Assembly (NCBI RefSeq): GCF_004794465.1
Contig: NZ_SSDJ01000152.1
Span: forward strand, 1-64,000
Reading direction: 5' to 3'
DNA: 64,000 nt
Source: Microbacterium sp. K24
GTDB lineage: Bacteria; Actinomycetota; Actinomycetes; Actinomycetales; Microbacteriaceae
Shown here: in pieces, positions 35,004 through 42,005 of the stretch
How positions within the stretch are numbered: position 1 is the stretch's first letter
Layout of the letters: the number at the start of each line of letters is the position of its first letter
The notes under the pieces: model-generated
Database searches by the model: none
Told to the model about the DNA's origin: nothing
What the model saw: the letters and a program-made list of their open reading frames with translations, nothing else
Translations under genes and position numbers: made by a program

Positions 35004-35315
35004 GTGGGGACGAACAAGCGCCACGCGCACTACTACGACCGCTTGATGGACGAGACCATCATCGAGCGGTTCGTCGCGACGGCGGGTCCGCTGCAGTCGC
35101 TCACTCCCGAGGAGCTCGGCCTCAGCACGACCCCGGTGACGATCTACCCGCAGCCGCCGGCCGTGCACGCGTGGGTGCGCTTCGGGGCGCAGCACACGCG
35201 CGTCGAAGCGAGGCTCCTCCGCTCCACCGATCAAGCGGCCGGGATCGAGTTCGTCGTCAAGGGCAAGCCGTACCGGTGCTGGGTGTGGGGCAACGCCGTT
35301 TCGGCTGTCCCATGA
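35004..35315 (+). CDS. Hypothetical phage protein
   Basis: 103 residues, GTG start with CGGAG eight bases before it. It reads as a small mixed alpha/beta protein with a C-terminal strand-rich part (VHAWVRFG, RVEARLL, IEFVVKGKPYRCWVWG). The final strands could form a small barrel. No family recognised. Confidence 0.6.
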   Translation: MGTNKRHAHYYDRLMDETIIERFVATAGPLQSLTPEELGLSTTPVTIYPQPPAVHAWVRFGAQHTRVEARLLRSTDQAAGIEFVVKGKPYRCWVWGNAVSAVP

Positions 35316-35334
35316 CCGGAGTATGTTCGCTGCC

Positions 35335-36030
35335 ATGTGCGGACGATTCGCGAACGATGCCAACACGGACGAGCTGATCCGGGAGTATGTCGCTGAGGGC
35401 GGCAAGCCCGAGGACTGGTGGAAGTCGTGGACCGGCGCCTACTCGATCGCCCCCACGATGGATGCTCCCATCGTTCGCGACCGCGGCGAGGGCCGCATCC
35501 TCGAGCTCGTGCGCTGGGACTGGCAGAAGCCGGCCAACAGGCCCAAGGGCGCTCCGATCATCAATGCTCGGATGGAGAAGCTCGCGACGGGGTTCTGGGC
35601 GCCGGCGTTCTCAGCGGCGCGTTGCCTCGTCCCGATGCGTGGCTACTTCGAGTGGACAGGCGAGAAGGGCGACAAGACTCCGCACTTCCTCCACGGCGAT
35701 GGGTTGCTCTCCGCGGCCGGGCTCACATGGTCGATGGAGCTCGCCAACGGTGAGCGATCCCGCTGCTTCGTCGTCATCACCCGCGAGGCCCGCGATGCCA
35801 GCGGGGAGGTGCACGACCGGATGCCCGCCTTCCTCACTCCAGACACATGGGATGCGTGGCTGACCCCGGAAAAGCTCACCGGCGATCGCAAGGTCGAGAC
35901 GCTCGCGATGCTCGAGCACACGTCCGCCGACGTCGCGTCCACGATCACCGAACACATCGTCGACCGGAAGGTCAACAACTCGCGCACCGCTGACGCCGCC
36001 GACGCGTCGCTCATTGAGCCAGCGGCTTAG
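35335..36030 (+). CDS. SOS response-associated peptidase (SRAP, YedK/HMCES family)
   Basis: Protein that crosslinks itself to abasic sites in single-stranded DNA through its N-terminal Cys. The start is set at 35335 because the family needs Met-Cys-Gly-Arg-Phe at the very N-terminus, as seen here; the in-frame ATG at 35323 would bury the Cys. Also present: NARMEKL near 77-83, the catalytic Glu of YFEW near 102-105 and the His of HDRMPAF near 162. The 231 residues are full length. Carried by the phage early block, so probably protects phage or host DNA after damage. Confidence 0.9.
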   Translation: MCGRFANDANTDELIREYVAEGGKPEDWWKSWTGAYSIAPTMDAPIVRDRGEGRILELVRWDWQKPANRPKGAPIINARMEKLATGFWAPAFSAARCLVPMRGYFEWTGEKGDKTPHFLHGDGLLSAAGLTWSMELANGERSRCFVVITREARDASGEVHDRMPAFLTPDTWDAWLTPEKLTGDRKVETLAMLEHTSADVASTITEHIVDRKVNNSRTADAADASLIEPAA

Positions 36031-36033
36031 GCT
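36028..36033 (+). promoter_or_regulatory. -10 box for a leaderless transcript
   Basis: TAGGCT, then GATCTA, then the ATG at 36040. The hexamer and following GAT are identical to those at 7958-7966. Confidence 0.45.
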
Positions 36034-36039
36034 GATCTA

Positions 36040-36312
36040 ATGCTCATCGCCACGATCCGCCCAGCCGAGAAGCACATCGCGACCGCCGAGGGTACTGAGA
36101 TCCCCGAGCTCCGCGCGAAGCTGATCGCTGAGGCGCCGGCCGGGTGGGAGATGGTTTCGGCGCACGTCGAGATGAAGCCGGGCGGCATCCGCATCGTCAC
36201 TGGAAAGTTCGAGCGGCGTGACGAGCCGCGCGAGATCGAGGCTGCCGACATGGCGACGCTCGAGGCGAAGGTGCCGTCTGGCTGGCAGGTGCTCTCGGTT
36301 CGGGCAACGTGA
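36040..36312 (+). CDS. Hypothetical phage protein
   Basis: 90 residues made of two related halves: AEAPAGWEMVSAHVEMKPGG and EAKVPSGWQVLSVRAT share a P(A/S)GW(E/Q) core, suggesting an internal duplication of a small strand-helix unit. No known family. It begins nine bases after the SRAP gene but has its own leaderless-type promoter. Confidence 0.6.
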   Translation: MLIATIRPAEKHIATAEGTEIPELRAKLIAEAPAGWEMVSAHVEMKPGGIRIVTGKFERRDEPREIEAADMATLEAKVPSGWQVLSVRAT

Positions 36313-36440
36313 CGTTCATCAGCGCGTAATACCCCCTGGCGTGTCGCCCGGGCCAGAGATGCGAAGCTCGCGGTTACAGTGGTGTTTCCGCCGATCCCGG
36401 TGGGGCCAACGGCTGGCCGAAGCCGGTAGACGGAGCCTCC

Positions 36441-36686
36441 ATGACGAAACTCGACCCATACCGCACCAAGTTCCACGAGGAGTTCGTGGACCCCGACAAC
36501 GCGGCGTTCTTCCTCGACCGCGAAGAAGACTCCGGCTACCAGTGGCCGGCGGGCGCGGATCGCGTCAGCACCGAAGAGGGCGTGGAAGAGCTCTTCTCCT
36601 CCTCGCTGACGGAAGCCGAACGCGACGAGCTTGCATCGGACCTCAACGGAAGCTATCCGTACTGGGCGCGCCGCTCCCAGGTCTAG
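36441..36686 (+). CDS. Small acidic hypothetical phage protein
   Basis: 81 residues, strongly acidic (FVDPDNAAFFLDREED, EEGVEELFSSSLTEAERDEL). ATG preceded by GGAG. It is the last gene before the bidirectional terminator. The 128-base gap upstream contains TACAGT (36375-36380) as a possible -10. No function known. Confidence 0.6.
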   Translation: MTKLDPYRTKFHEEFVDPDNAAFFLDREEDSGYQWPAGADRVSTEEGVEELFSSSLTEAERDELASDLNGSYPYWARRSQV

Positions 36687-36699
36687 GCCGGATACGACG

Positions 36700-36737
36700 A
36701 AAGACCCCCACTCTGCCGTAGCAGAGCGGGGGTCTTT
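36700..36737. terminator. Bidirectional terminator between early and late phage genes
   Basis: AAAGACCCCC-A-CTCTGC pairs with GCAGAG-C-GGGGGTCTTT around a CGTA loop, one mismatch, followed by T on the plus side. It closes the rightward early block and the long leftward late operon. Confidence 0.85.
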
Positions 36738-37049
36738 TCAATCGAGGTCGCGCTTGACGATCAGCGTGGAGTAGCCATCGTTCGGAAAGGTGAAGACTTC
36801 GCCGTTGCGGGTGACTTCCAGCTCGACTCGGTACGTGGCGACGTCGAGCAGGCCCGACAGCGTGTGCGAGACGACGCCGTTCACATGGTCGGTGATCTCG
36901 GACATGAGGAGCACAGGGTCGTAACCGCCGCGCCGGCGGGCGATCAGCCTGACGGTGCAGCCGGTGAGGTCCATGTTGACGCGCCACGGGATGGCGTGCT
37001 TGTCGCCGGCCTTGACGATGTGCGCCATTTCGATCGTGTCGACGATCAT
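36738..37049 (-). CDS. Small phage tail-associated protein, BppU-like beta domain
   Basis: 103 residues, all strands: IPWRVNMDLTGCTVRLIARR, then YRVELEVTRNGEVFTFPNDG. This resembles the N-terminal immunoglobulin-like domain of baseplate upper proteins that anchor fibres. Last gene of the late operon; its ATG overlaps the end of the fibre gene by four bases, so stoichiometric coupling with that fibre is likely. The assignment is tentative. Confidence 0.5.
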   Translation of the reverse strand: MIVDTIEMAHIVKAGDKHAIPWRVNMDLTGCTVRLIARRRGGYDPVLLMSEITDHVNGVVSHTLSGLLDVATYRVELEVTRNGEVFTFPNDGYSTLIVKRDLD

Positions 37050-39109
37050 GCTTCCTCCAAGGTTCGATTCCAGTTGAGCGGTGTCAGCGACAGGGTCTCC
37101 CCGAGCGCTGTGAGGGTGCGGTGGTCCGGGAAGGGTTCAGTTTCGGCCGTGACCGTTCCGGCGCCGAGGATCACGAGTCCACCGGATGCCGTCCGCGCGA
37201 TGCCAACGACGCGCACCGTCGAACCGTCGAGCGAGAGCGGGCCGACTGCGCTGCGCGCGACGTCGATGACGCGAGATGCGATGCTGTTGAGGACAAGATC
37301 CCCCGCGGCCGTGCGAACGATGCCCTGGCTCCCGACCTCTCCTGAACCTTCGAGGATCAGGACTCCTGCGGCGCTGCGCACGACATCTACCGTGCGCTCC
37401 GCCGATCCGGTGAGGCTAAGCCCGCCTGTCACCGCACGCTCGACATCGACTCCCCGGTCCGCTGCGCCAGTGAGCACGAGTGCGCCGGACGCCGTGCGCG
37501 CCACGTCGATGCTCCGGTCTGCTGCCCCGCCGAGCACGATACTGCCTACACCGGGGCGGACAGTATCGATCGAGCGCGATGCGGACCCGGTAAGCACCAG
37601 AGAGCCCGCCGCGGTGAGGGTTGAAGGACCAATCGCTGTGATCGCCGAGACGCCGGACGACTGAACGAAGTCCGCGCCCTTTGCCATGGCCGTGTTGTAG
37701 TCGGCCTGCGTGGCGGCGATGTGTCCCCACACCTTCTTGCCCTGCGCGAGTGCGAGGTCGACGACGTTCCCTGGCCCTGTCCACGCGGTTCCCGCAGTCA
37801 AGTCCATCCCGAGGTAGTCCCAGAACGGAGCCTGAGCCGCCAGGTTCCCGTTGTCGTAGTCGGCCTGATACCAGTAGCCGGCGGTCTTGAACCCGGCGGC
37901 TTTCGCGGCGTCCGCGAACGAGGTGAGCCCTCCAGCCCATTTCATGATGACCCTCGCCGGATCGACGTCGGCGGCGACCATGGCGAGGAACTCGGCCTGG
38001 TGGGTGCCGACGCTGTTCTTCGGGTCGAGCACGAGGACGTGCGTGTTCCCGTAGCCGGCGGCGATGAAGTCCTGCCAGCGCATGAACGGGGCCGTCCCCT
38101 TGCCCGGCACACTCATCTGATACTGGTTGACCTGCGCCCACGTCATGGTGCGAACGTCCTGCGTGAGCGCCGGGTTCCCGGTGATCTCCGCCAGAGTCAG
38201 GTTGTGCAGCGCGAACCACACACCATCCGAGGTGCGTTGCAGCGACACCTCGAGCACGCCGTACCCGCGCGCGGCTGCTGCGGCGTACGCGGCGAGAGAG
38301 TGCTCGATGTAGGACGCGGAGCCGCCGCGATGCGCCCACGTGGCGCCGCGCTTGACGCGCATCTCCGCGACGGAGTTGAACCCGCGAGGTGCGACGACGT
38401 CGGACTTTCCGCGCACGATCCACAGCGCGCTCTTGGGGTCCGTCGGTGAGCCGCCGGTTGACCACAGGTTGGTGAGAGCGGCGAGTGCCGTGGTGTCGGC
38501 GAGGCGCTTCGAGAACAGCGCCATGCCGGTGCGGGAGCCGGTCGTGGTCGAGTTCGGGGTGACAGGTGCGGGTGACGAGCCGCCCGCGGTCTGGGTGACG
38601 AATTCCTGCACCCATCCGTCTACGGGCGGCGTTGTAGGGTTCACGGATACACCGGCTGTGAACTCGGCGGTGAACAGGGCGAGCGCGAGGGCGGGGAAAC
38701 CGCCCGCCGTGGTGGCGGGCAGGGACGCGTCAGTGTCGTAGGCGACTCCTCCGTCGTTCAGGTGCGCGAGGTCCGCGCCGCGGATGACGCGCATCTTCCC
38801 GATGATCCGTGATGTCGACGTGGAGAGCCCCGAGAACGTGTACGACACCGCGGTCTCGTCCGCCACTGTCGGGATCGCCTTGTAGAAGATGCCCTGCGAG
38901 CGGTCGTTCGGAACGGTGCCGAGCCCGCCGCGCTCCCACCCCGACGGAAGGACGATCTCGCCGTTGCGGACGCCCTGCGAGCGGATCGGAACCGCGAGCA
39001 CGTCACCGTCGAGTAGACCGCTGCTCGGCTTCGGGAAAACGATGCTCGCGGCCTGCTCTGCGACCGCGACGGGGTCGATCGCCGCGACGATGAACGGATT
39101 GTCAGCCAC
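37046..39109 (-). CDS. Tail fibre protein with a glycerophosphodiesterase-like domain
   Basis: 687 residues. Residues 1-250 are a strand-rich N-terminal module typical of tail proteins. Residues about 255-495 form a GDPD-like TIM barrel: WAHRGGS, then GVLEVSLQRTSDGVWFALHN. The catalytic HRG is kept, but the expected ExD reads EVS and the second His is HN, so activity is uncertain. Residues 500-660 are eight tandem 20-residue repeats. It probably binds or cleaves cell-wall teichoic acid or glycerophosphate polymers during adsorption. Confidence 0.75.
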   Translation of the reverse strand: MADNPFIVAAIDPVAVAEQAASIVFPKPSSGLLDGDVLAVPIRSQGVRNGEIVLPSGWERGGLGTVPNDRSQGIFYKAIPTVADETAVSYTFSGLSTSTSRIIGKMRVIRGADLAHLNDGGVAYDTDASLPATTAGGFPALALALFTAEFTAGVSVNPTTPPVDGWVQEFVTQTAGGSSPAPVTPNSTTTGSRTGMALFSKRLADTTALAALTNLWSTGGSPTDPKSALWIVRGKSDVVAPRGFNSVAEMRVKRGATWAHRGGSASYIEHSLAAYAAAAARGYGVLEVSLQRTSDGVWFALHNLTLAEITGNPALTQDVRTMTWAQVNQYQMSVPGKGTAPFMRWQDFIAAGYGNTHVLVLDPKNSVGTHQAEFLAMVAADVDPARVIMKWAGGLTSFADAAKAAGFKTAGYWYQADYDNGNLAAQAPFWDYLGMDLTAGTAWTGPGNVVDLALAQGKKVWGHIAATQADYNTAMAKGADFVQSSGVSAITAIGPSTLTAAGSLVLTGSASRSIDTVRPGVGSIVLGGAADRSIDVARTASGALVLTGAADRGVDVERAVTGGLSLTGSAERTVDVVRSAAGVLILEGSGEVGSQGIVRTAAGDLVLNSIASRVIDVARSAVGPLSLDGSTVRVVGIARTASGGLVILGAGTVTAETEPFPDHRTLTALGETLSLTPLNWNRTLEEA
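37130..37612 (-). repeat. Eight tandem 20-codon repeats in the fibre gene
   Basis: Consensus (A/S)xGxLxLxGxAxRxxDVxR. Units run 60 bases each (one is 63) and have diverged at DNA level. The pattern of small and hydrophobic residues suggests a beta-helix or beta-prism stalk. Confidence 0.8.
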
Positions 39110-39143
39110 GATCGACCCTCTTTCTGTCAGCCTGCGACAATCG

Positions 39144-39497
39144 TCACGGTGTGGGGTCGACGACCGGGATCGTCGGGATGACGGTCACCGTCTGCTGGCC
39201 GGGAAGTGCGCCGGTCGACGACGCGAGTTTCAGACCGCCGATGAACGTCGAGCCGTTCCACTGCCCGAGCCACTTGTACTCGCCGGCCGGAACATCGAAC
39301 ACGACCGGCGAGCCGGACACGACACCATCGACAGCGCCACCTGCCCAGGTGGTCGTCTTGCGGGCGTACGCTGGCGAGCCGCCCGAGACCTCGCTCGCCC
39401 CGGTGATGCCGGGGTCAGCGGTATGCAAGCTGATCGAGTTTCCGAGGGCGGCAACAGCGAGCGCCGCCGCCTCCTTCGCTGCATTCGTATACGTCAT
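39144..39497 (-). CDS. Phage tail fibre / minor tail protein
   Basis: 117 residues beginning MTYTNAAKEAAALAVAAL, a pattern common to small tail proteins of actinobacteriophages. After a helical start come beta strands (VSLHTADPG-type segment, YKWLGQWNGSTFIGG). It lies between the holin-like gene and the GDPD fibre, so is probably part of the adsorption apparatus. Structural role inferred from context. Confidence 0.55.
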   Translation of the reverse strand: MTYTNAAKEAAALAVAALGNSISLHTADPGITGASEVSGGSPAYARKTTTWAGGAVDGVVSGSPVVFDVPAGEYKWLGQWNGSTFIGGLKLASSTGALPGQQTVTVIPTIPVVDPTP

Positions 39498-39500
39498 AAC

Positions 39501-39947
39501 TCAGCCCTCCACTCGGAAGTCGCGGCGAAGAGCACCATCGGGCAGGTCGCGGGCATCGACGATGCGCTGTTGCTGACCGCTGGCGAAGATCGCGATGGCG
39601 GAGGACAGGGTGGTGAGGCCGATCGAGAGGCCGGTGAGAATCTGAGCGTTGACGCTTTCGTCGTAGAGGCCGAGCAAGACGAGCGAGGGCGAGATGACGG
39701 TGCCGAGTGAGTACACGACGCCTCGTACGATCGCCCAGCCCTGGGTCGCCCAATCGGCGACGCGCACGTTGAGCAGGTTGAGCAGGGACGCGATCGCGCC
39801 GATGACGGCACCAGTGATGATGAGCACCTGTTCCCAGGTGCCCTCCGAGCCGTAGCCGAGCAGGATCGCGAGCGGGGCGAGAGCGACGAAGAACGCCTGG
39901 ATGAGCGCACGGCGCTCGGGAGTAAAGAACTGCGCGAAGTCTTTCAT
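39501..39947 (-). CDS. Holin-like membrane protein
   Basis: 148 residues with three or four hydrophobic segments (ALIQAFFVALAPLAILLGYG, VLIITGAVIGAIASLLNLL, GVVYSLGTVISPSLVLLGLY, ILTGLSIGLTTLSSAIAIF) and a charged C-terminus. Position near the endolysin suggests a holin. Its ATG overlaps the stop of the collagen-like gene (ATGA). Which of the membrane proteins here triggers lysis is not decidable from sequence. Confidence 0.65.
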   Translation of the reverse strand: MKDFAQFFTPERRALIQAFFVALAPLAILLGYGSEGTWEQVLIITGAVIGAIASLLNLLNVRVADWATQGWAIVRGVVYSLGTVISPSLVLLGLYDESVNAQILTGLSIGLTTLSSAIAIFASGQQQRIVDARDLPDGALRRDFRVEG

Positions 39948-40597
39948 GGTGTGGGATCTCCTTCGGGAGTTTCGGGTGCGGGGTCGGGTGTCGGTTCGGT
40001 GATGAGGACGAACCGGCATGGGCCAGGAACGTCGCGGGTGGTGCCGTCGGTCATGACGAACTGCCATGTGCCGTCTTCGAGGCACGCGATGGTGGCGACG
40101 CCAACTCCGGGAGCGCCGGCAGGGCCGGGAACGGTGGAGTCTGCGCCACGTGCACCGTCGCCGCCGTTCGTGCCGTTGGTGCCGTTGGTGCCGGGGTCTC
40201 CCTTGTCTCCCTTCGGCGCGGTGCAAGTTCCGGCGGCGAAGCAAGCGCGTATGCCATCGAGCACCTCGAGCGCCGTCGGTCCCGGTCCGCGCGCGCCGTC
40301 ACGCCCGTCGCGTCCGTCCTCGGGGATGGGCGTGACGACGTCATCAGGAGCCTCACCTTGCGGGCTCTCGCCGAGGGCGAGCAGTTGGTCGTAGAGCCGC
40401 TGGGCGTTCTCTTGCGAGGCGTGCAGGTCGCCCAGGAGCGCGCTGATCTGCTCGCTCTTCTGAGTGTCGCGTTCGTTCGCCGCGTCCACCCGCGACGCGA
40501 GGTTCGTGATGATGAAGCCGCCGAGCACGAAGAGCATCGCGGAGAGGAAGACCGCGAGGCCGAGGAAGACGACTCGGGATCGAATAGCACGGGTCAC
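39944..40597 (-). CDS. Single-pass membrane protein with a collagen-like segment
   Basis: 217 residues. N-terminal membrane anchor near 9-32 (VFLGLAVFLSAMLFVLGGFII), a coiled coil to about 75, then two short Gly-X-Y stretches (GRDGRDGARGPG near 95; GDKGDPGTNGTNGTNGGDG near 130), then a strand-rich C-terminal domain with CLEDGTW and a Pro-rich end. The topology suggests a trimer reaching out of the membrane. It may act in lysis as a spanin-like or anchoring protein, or alter the lysogen surface; unknown. Confidence 0.65.
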   Translation of the reverse strand: MTRAIRSRVVFLGLAVFLSAMLFVLGGFIITNLASRVDAANERDTQKSEQISALLGDLHASQENAQRLYDQLLALGESPQGEAPDDVVTPIPEDGRDGRDGARGPGPTALEVLDGIRACFAAGTCTAPKGDKGDPGTNGTNGTNGGDGARGADSTVPGPAGAPGVGVATIACLEDGTWQFVMTDGTTRDVPGPCRFVLITEPTPDPAPETPEGDPTP

Positions 40598-40599
40598 GA

Positions 40600-40974
40600 T
40601 CAGCCTCCAATCGGCGGGATGAGGTCGCGGAAGATGCCCAGAAGCATTGCGACGACGGCGAGCATGATCGCGCTTCCCGTGTGGTACTTCCGCGCCTCCA
40701 TCCGGTCCTCGACCACCTGGAGCCGTCCAGCGACCTTCTCGCGCTCTTCGGCTTCCTTCTGGTCGGCCGCGATGCGTTCCTGTTTCTCCGCTTCGACGGC
40801 GGCGACCCGTTCGGCACGTTCACGCTCGAGCGCGCCGGTGAGGCCGCGAATGCGATCGTCGATGTACGCCTGATCGGTCCGGGTCGCCATGTTCTTCTTG
40901 ATGTCGGTGACATCCTCTTGAACGTTCGCGATCCGTTCGACGATCACGGGCATCGATGGTTCGTCAGCGGCCAT
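40600..40974 (-). CDS. Coiled-coil protein with a C-terminal membrane anchor, putative holin
   Basis: 124 residues: a long charged coiled coil (about 30-95, RERAERVAAVEAEKQERIAA) and one membrane segment at 101-120 (SAIMLAVVAMLLGIFRDLI). Resembles DUF2746-type putative holins next to endolysins in actinobacteriophages. It follows the endolysin gene by 33 bases and precedes the collagen-like gene by two. Confidence 0.6.
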   Translation of the reverse strand: MAADEPSMPVIVERIANVQEDVTDIKKNMATRTDQAYIDDRIRGLTGALERERAERVAAVEAEKQERIAADQKEAEEREKVAGRLQVVEDRMEARKYHTGSAIMLAVVAMLLGIFRDLIPPIGG

Positions 40975-41007
40975 GTTGGGTTCTCCCCTCGCCGGGTGGG
41001 CGCGACG

Positions 41008-41322
41008 TCAACTCTTCGCGCCGGCGACCGCCGCCTGGGAGCCGGCGGCGAGCATCGCCTTGATGCGGTCGAGGTCGGTCTGCGTCAGCGACGCGCCGGC
41101 CACCTTGATGGTCGGGCAGAGCTTGCCGAACAGGGCGAGCTTGTTCTTGTACAGGTCGCCGCCGATCGGGTCCGGGAACCAGTCGTGGTCGACAGACCCC
41201 ATGTACTTGCCGATCCAGTCGGCCTCCGCCTGGGTGTGCACGGCGAAGAGCGCGCCGGTGCCCCAGTTGAGCCAGCACCAGGACGGCACGCCATCCACAT
41301 ATGCAGCCATCGATTCAGGCAT
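41008..41322 (-). CDS. Predicted internal-start product: free endolysin C-terminal domain
   Basis: 104 residues identical to the end of the endolysin, starting at the in-frame ATG at 41322 (MPESMAAYVDGVPSW). The ATG follows AAGGAGG with five bases between. Separate synthesis of the wall-binding domain, which then joins full-length enzyme, is documented for some Gram-positive phage endolysins. Confidence 0.5.
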   Translation of the reverse strand: MPESMAAYVDGVPSWCWLNWGTGALFAVHTQAEADWIGKYMGSVDHDWFPDPIGGDLYKNKLALFGKLCPTIKVAGASLTQTDLDRIKAMLAAGSQAAVAGAKS

Positions 41323-41790
41323 GTCGTCCTCCTTGGACTTGTTGGTGAGCACTGCGGGGATTGCCACGCCGCCGGAGCCGGCGGGCTCGCCGATGTGACG
41401 GTCGAAGGCGCGGATGTACTCGAAGTGGTGGTCTTCGCCCTTGACGTAGAGCCGGTTCCGGATGAATCCGTTCTCGGCGAGGATCTGGACGATGCGGGCA
41501 TTGCGCCAGTCGTCAGAGTCGAGAGCCGTGCCGGAGACGTGGAACGACTCGCTGGGATGCACAGCCTTGCTGTGGCCCGGGTAGAACGAGGGCTTGTAGC
41601 CAGACGCCACGTAGCGAAGCCACGCCAGGTGCATGAGCATCTGCTGGTCCCACGACCGGTACGTGGAGTTCACGTCGATGTCGCGGCCGAACTCGGCGCG
41701 CACCTGCGCATTTGCGCGTCGGAATGCTGCAGCGGCTTCGCGGGTGAACTGCACCCCGGCGCGGATCGTTTCGATCACCAGACCGCCCAT
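41008..41790 (-). CDS. Endolysin, M15 peptidase with C-terminal domain
   Basis: 260 residues. Residues 1-145 are an M15 (VanY/L-Ala-D-Glu type) zinc peptidase: RSWDQQMLMH near 44-53, SFHVSGTALDSDDW near 81-94 with the first His and Asp ligands, and EDHHFEYI near 117-124 with the third His. A linker (about 140-156) leads to a C-terminal domain of about 100 residues, presumably cell-wall binding. No signal peptide, so a holin is needed. A near-consensus ribosome binding site inside the gene predicts a second product. The start overlaps the upstream stop (TGATG). Confidence 0.82.
   Translation of the reverse strand: MGGLVIETIRAGVQFTREAAAAFRRANAQVRAEFGRDIDVNSTYRSWDQQMLMHLAWLRYVASGYKPSFYPGHSKAVHPSESFHVSGTALDSDDWRNARIVQILAENGFIRNRLYVKGEDHHFEYIRAFDRHIGEPAGSGGVAIPAVLTNKSKEDDMPESMAAYVDGVPSWCWLNWGTGALFAVHTQAEADWIGKYMGSVDHDWFPDPIGGDLYKNKLALFGKLCPTIKVAGASLTQTDLDRIKAMLAAGSQAAVAGAKS
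41328..41334 (-). promoter_or_regulatory. Near-consensus ribosome binding site inside the endolysin gene
   Basis: AAGGAGG five bases before an in-frame ATG, at the linker between the two domains. It is better than the AGGAG eight bases before the full-length start. Confidence 0.6.
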
Positions 41791-42005
41791 CAGCTCGGCT
41801 CCTGCTCGGAGATCTCGGACATGGTGTCCTCCTCGGTCTGCTCGAGAGCAGGCGGTTCGACGGGCGCGATGATCCACTCGAAGCACGCGCCGCACTGGAC
41901 GACCTCGACGGGGTGGGAGTTACCTTCGAGGTCGGACCAGGTGTCGGCGATCTCGATGGCGATGCCCTCGTTCTCGCATCCGGCGGTTTCGCATATGACG
42001 GTCAT
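41790..42005 (-). CDS. Small acidic protein with a possible zinc ribbon
   Basis: 71 residues: CETAGCEN near 5-12 and CGACFEW near 38-44 give a CxxxxC...CxxC set. The C-terminus is acidic (EQTEEDTMSEISEQEPS). ATG overlaps the stop of the DUF859-like gene (ATGA) and its own stop overlaps the endolysin ATG, so it is translated in line with both. Function unknown. Confidence 0.6.
   Translation of the reverse strand: MTVICETAGCENEGIAIEIADTWSDLEGNSHPVEVVQCGACFEWIIAPVEPPALEQTEEDTMSEISEQEPS

Noticed and set aside
35318-35334. Possible LexA box before the SRAP gene (GGAGTATGTTCG)
   Set aside because: Only the GTTCG half-site matches the actinobacterial consensus CGAAC-N4-GTTCG; the left half does not.
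37061-37071. GGTTCGATTCC, resembling a tRNA T-loop
   Set aside because: No acceptor or anticodon stem around it; it is the end of the fibre gene (codons for NWNRTLEE).
37130-37612. Regular 60-base periodicity considered as a CRISPR array
   Set aside because: Units are coding, diverged at DNA level and have no spacer/repeat alternation; they encode 20-residue protein repeats.
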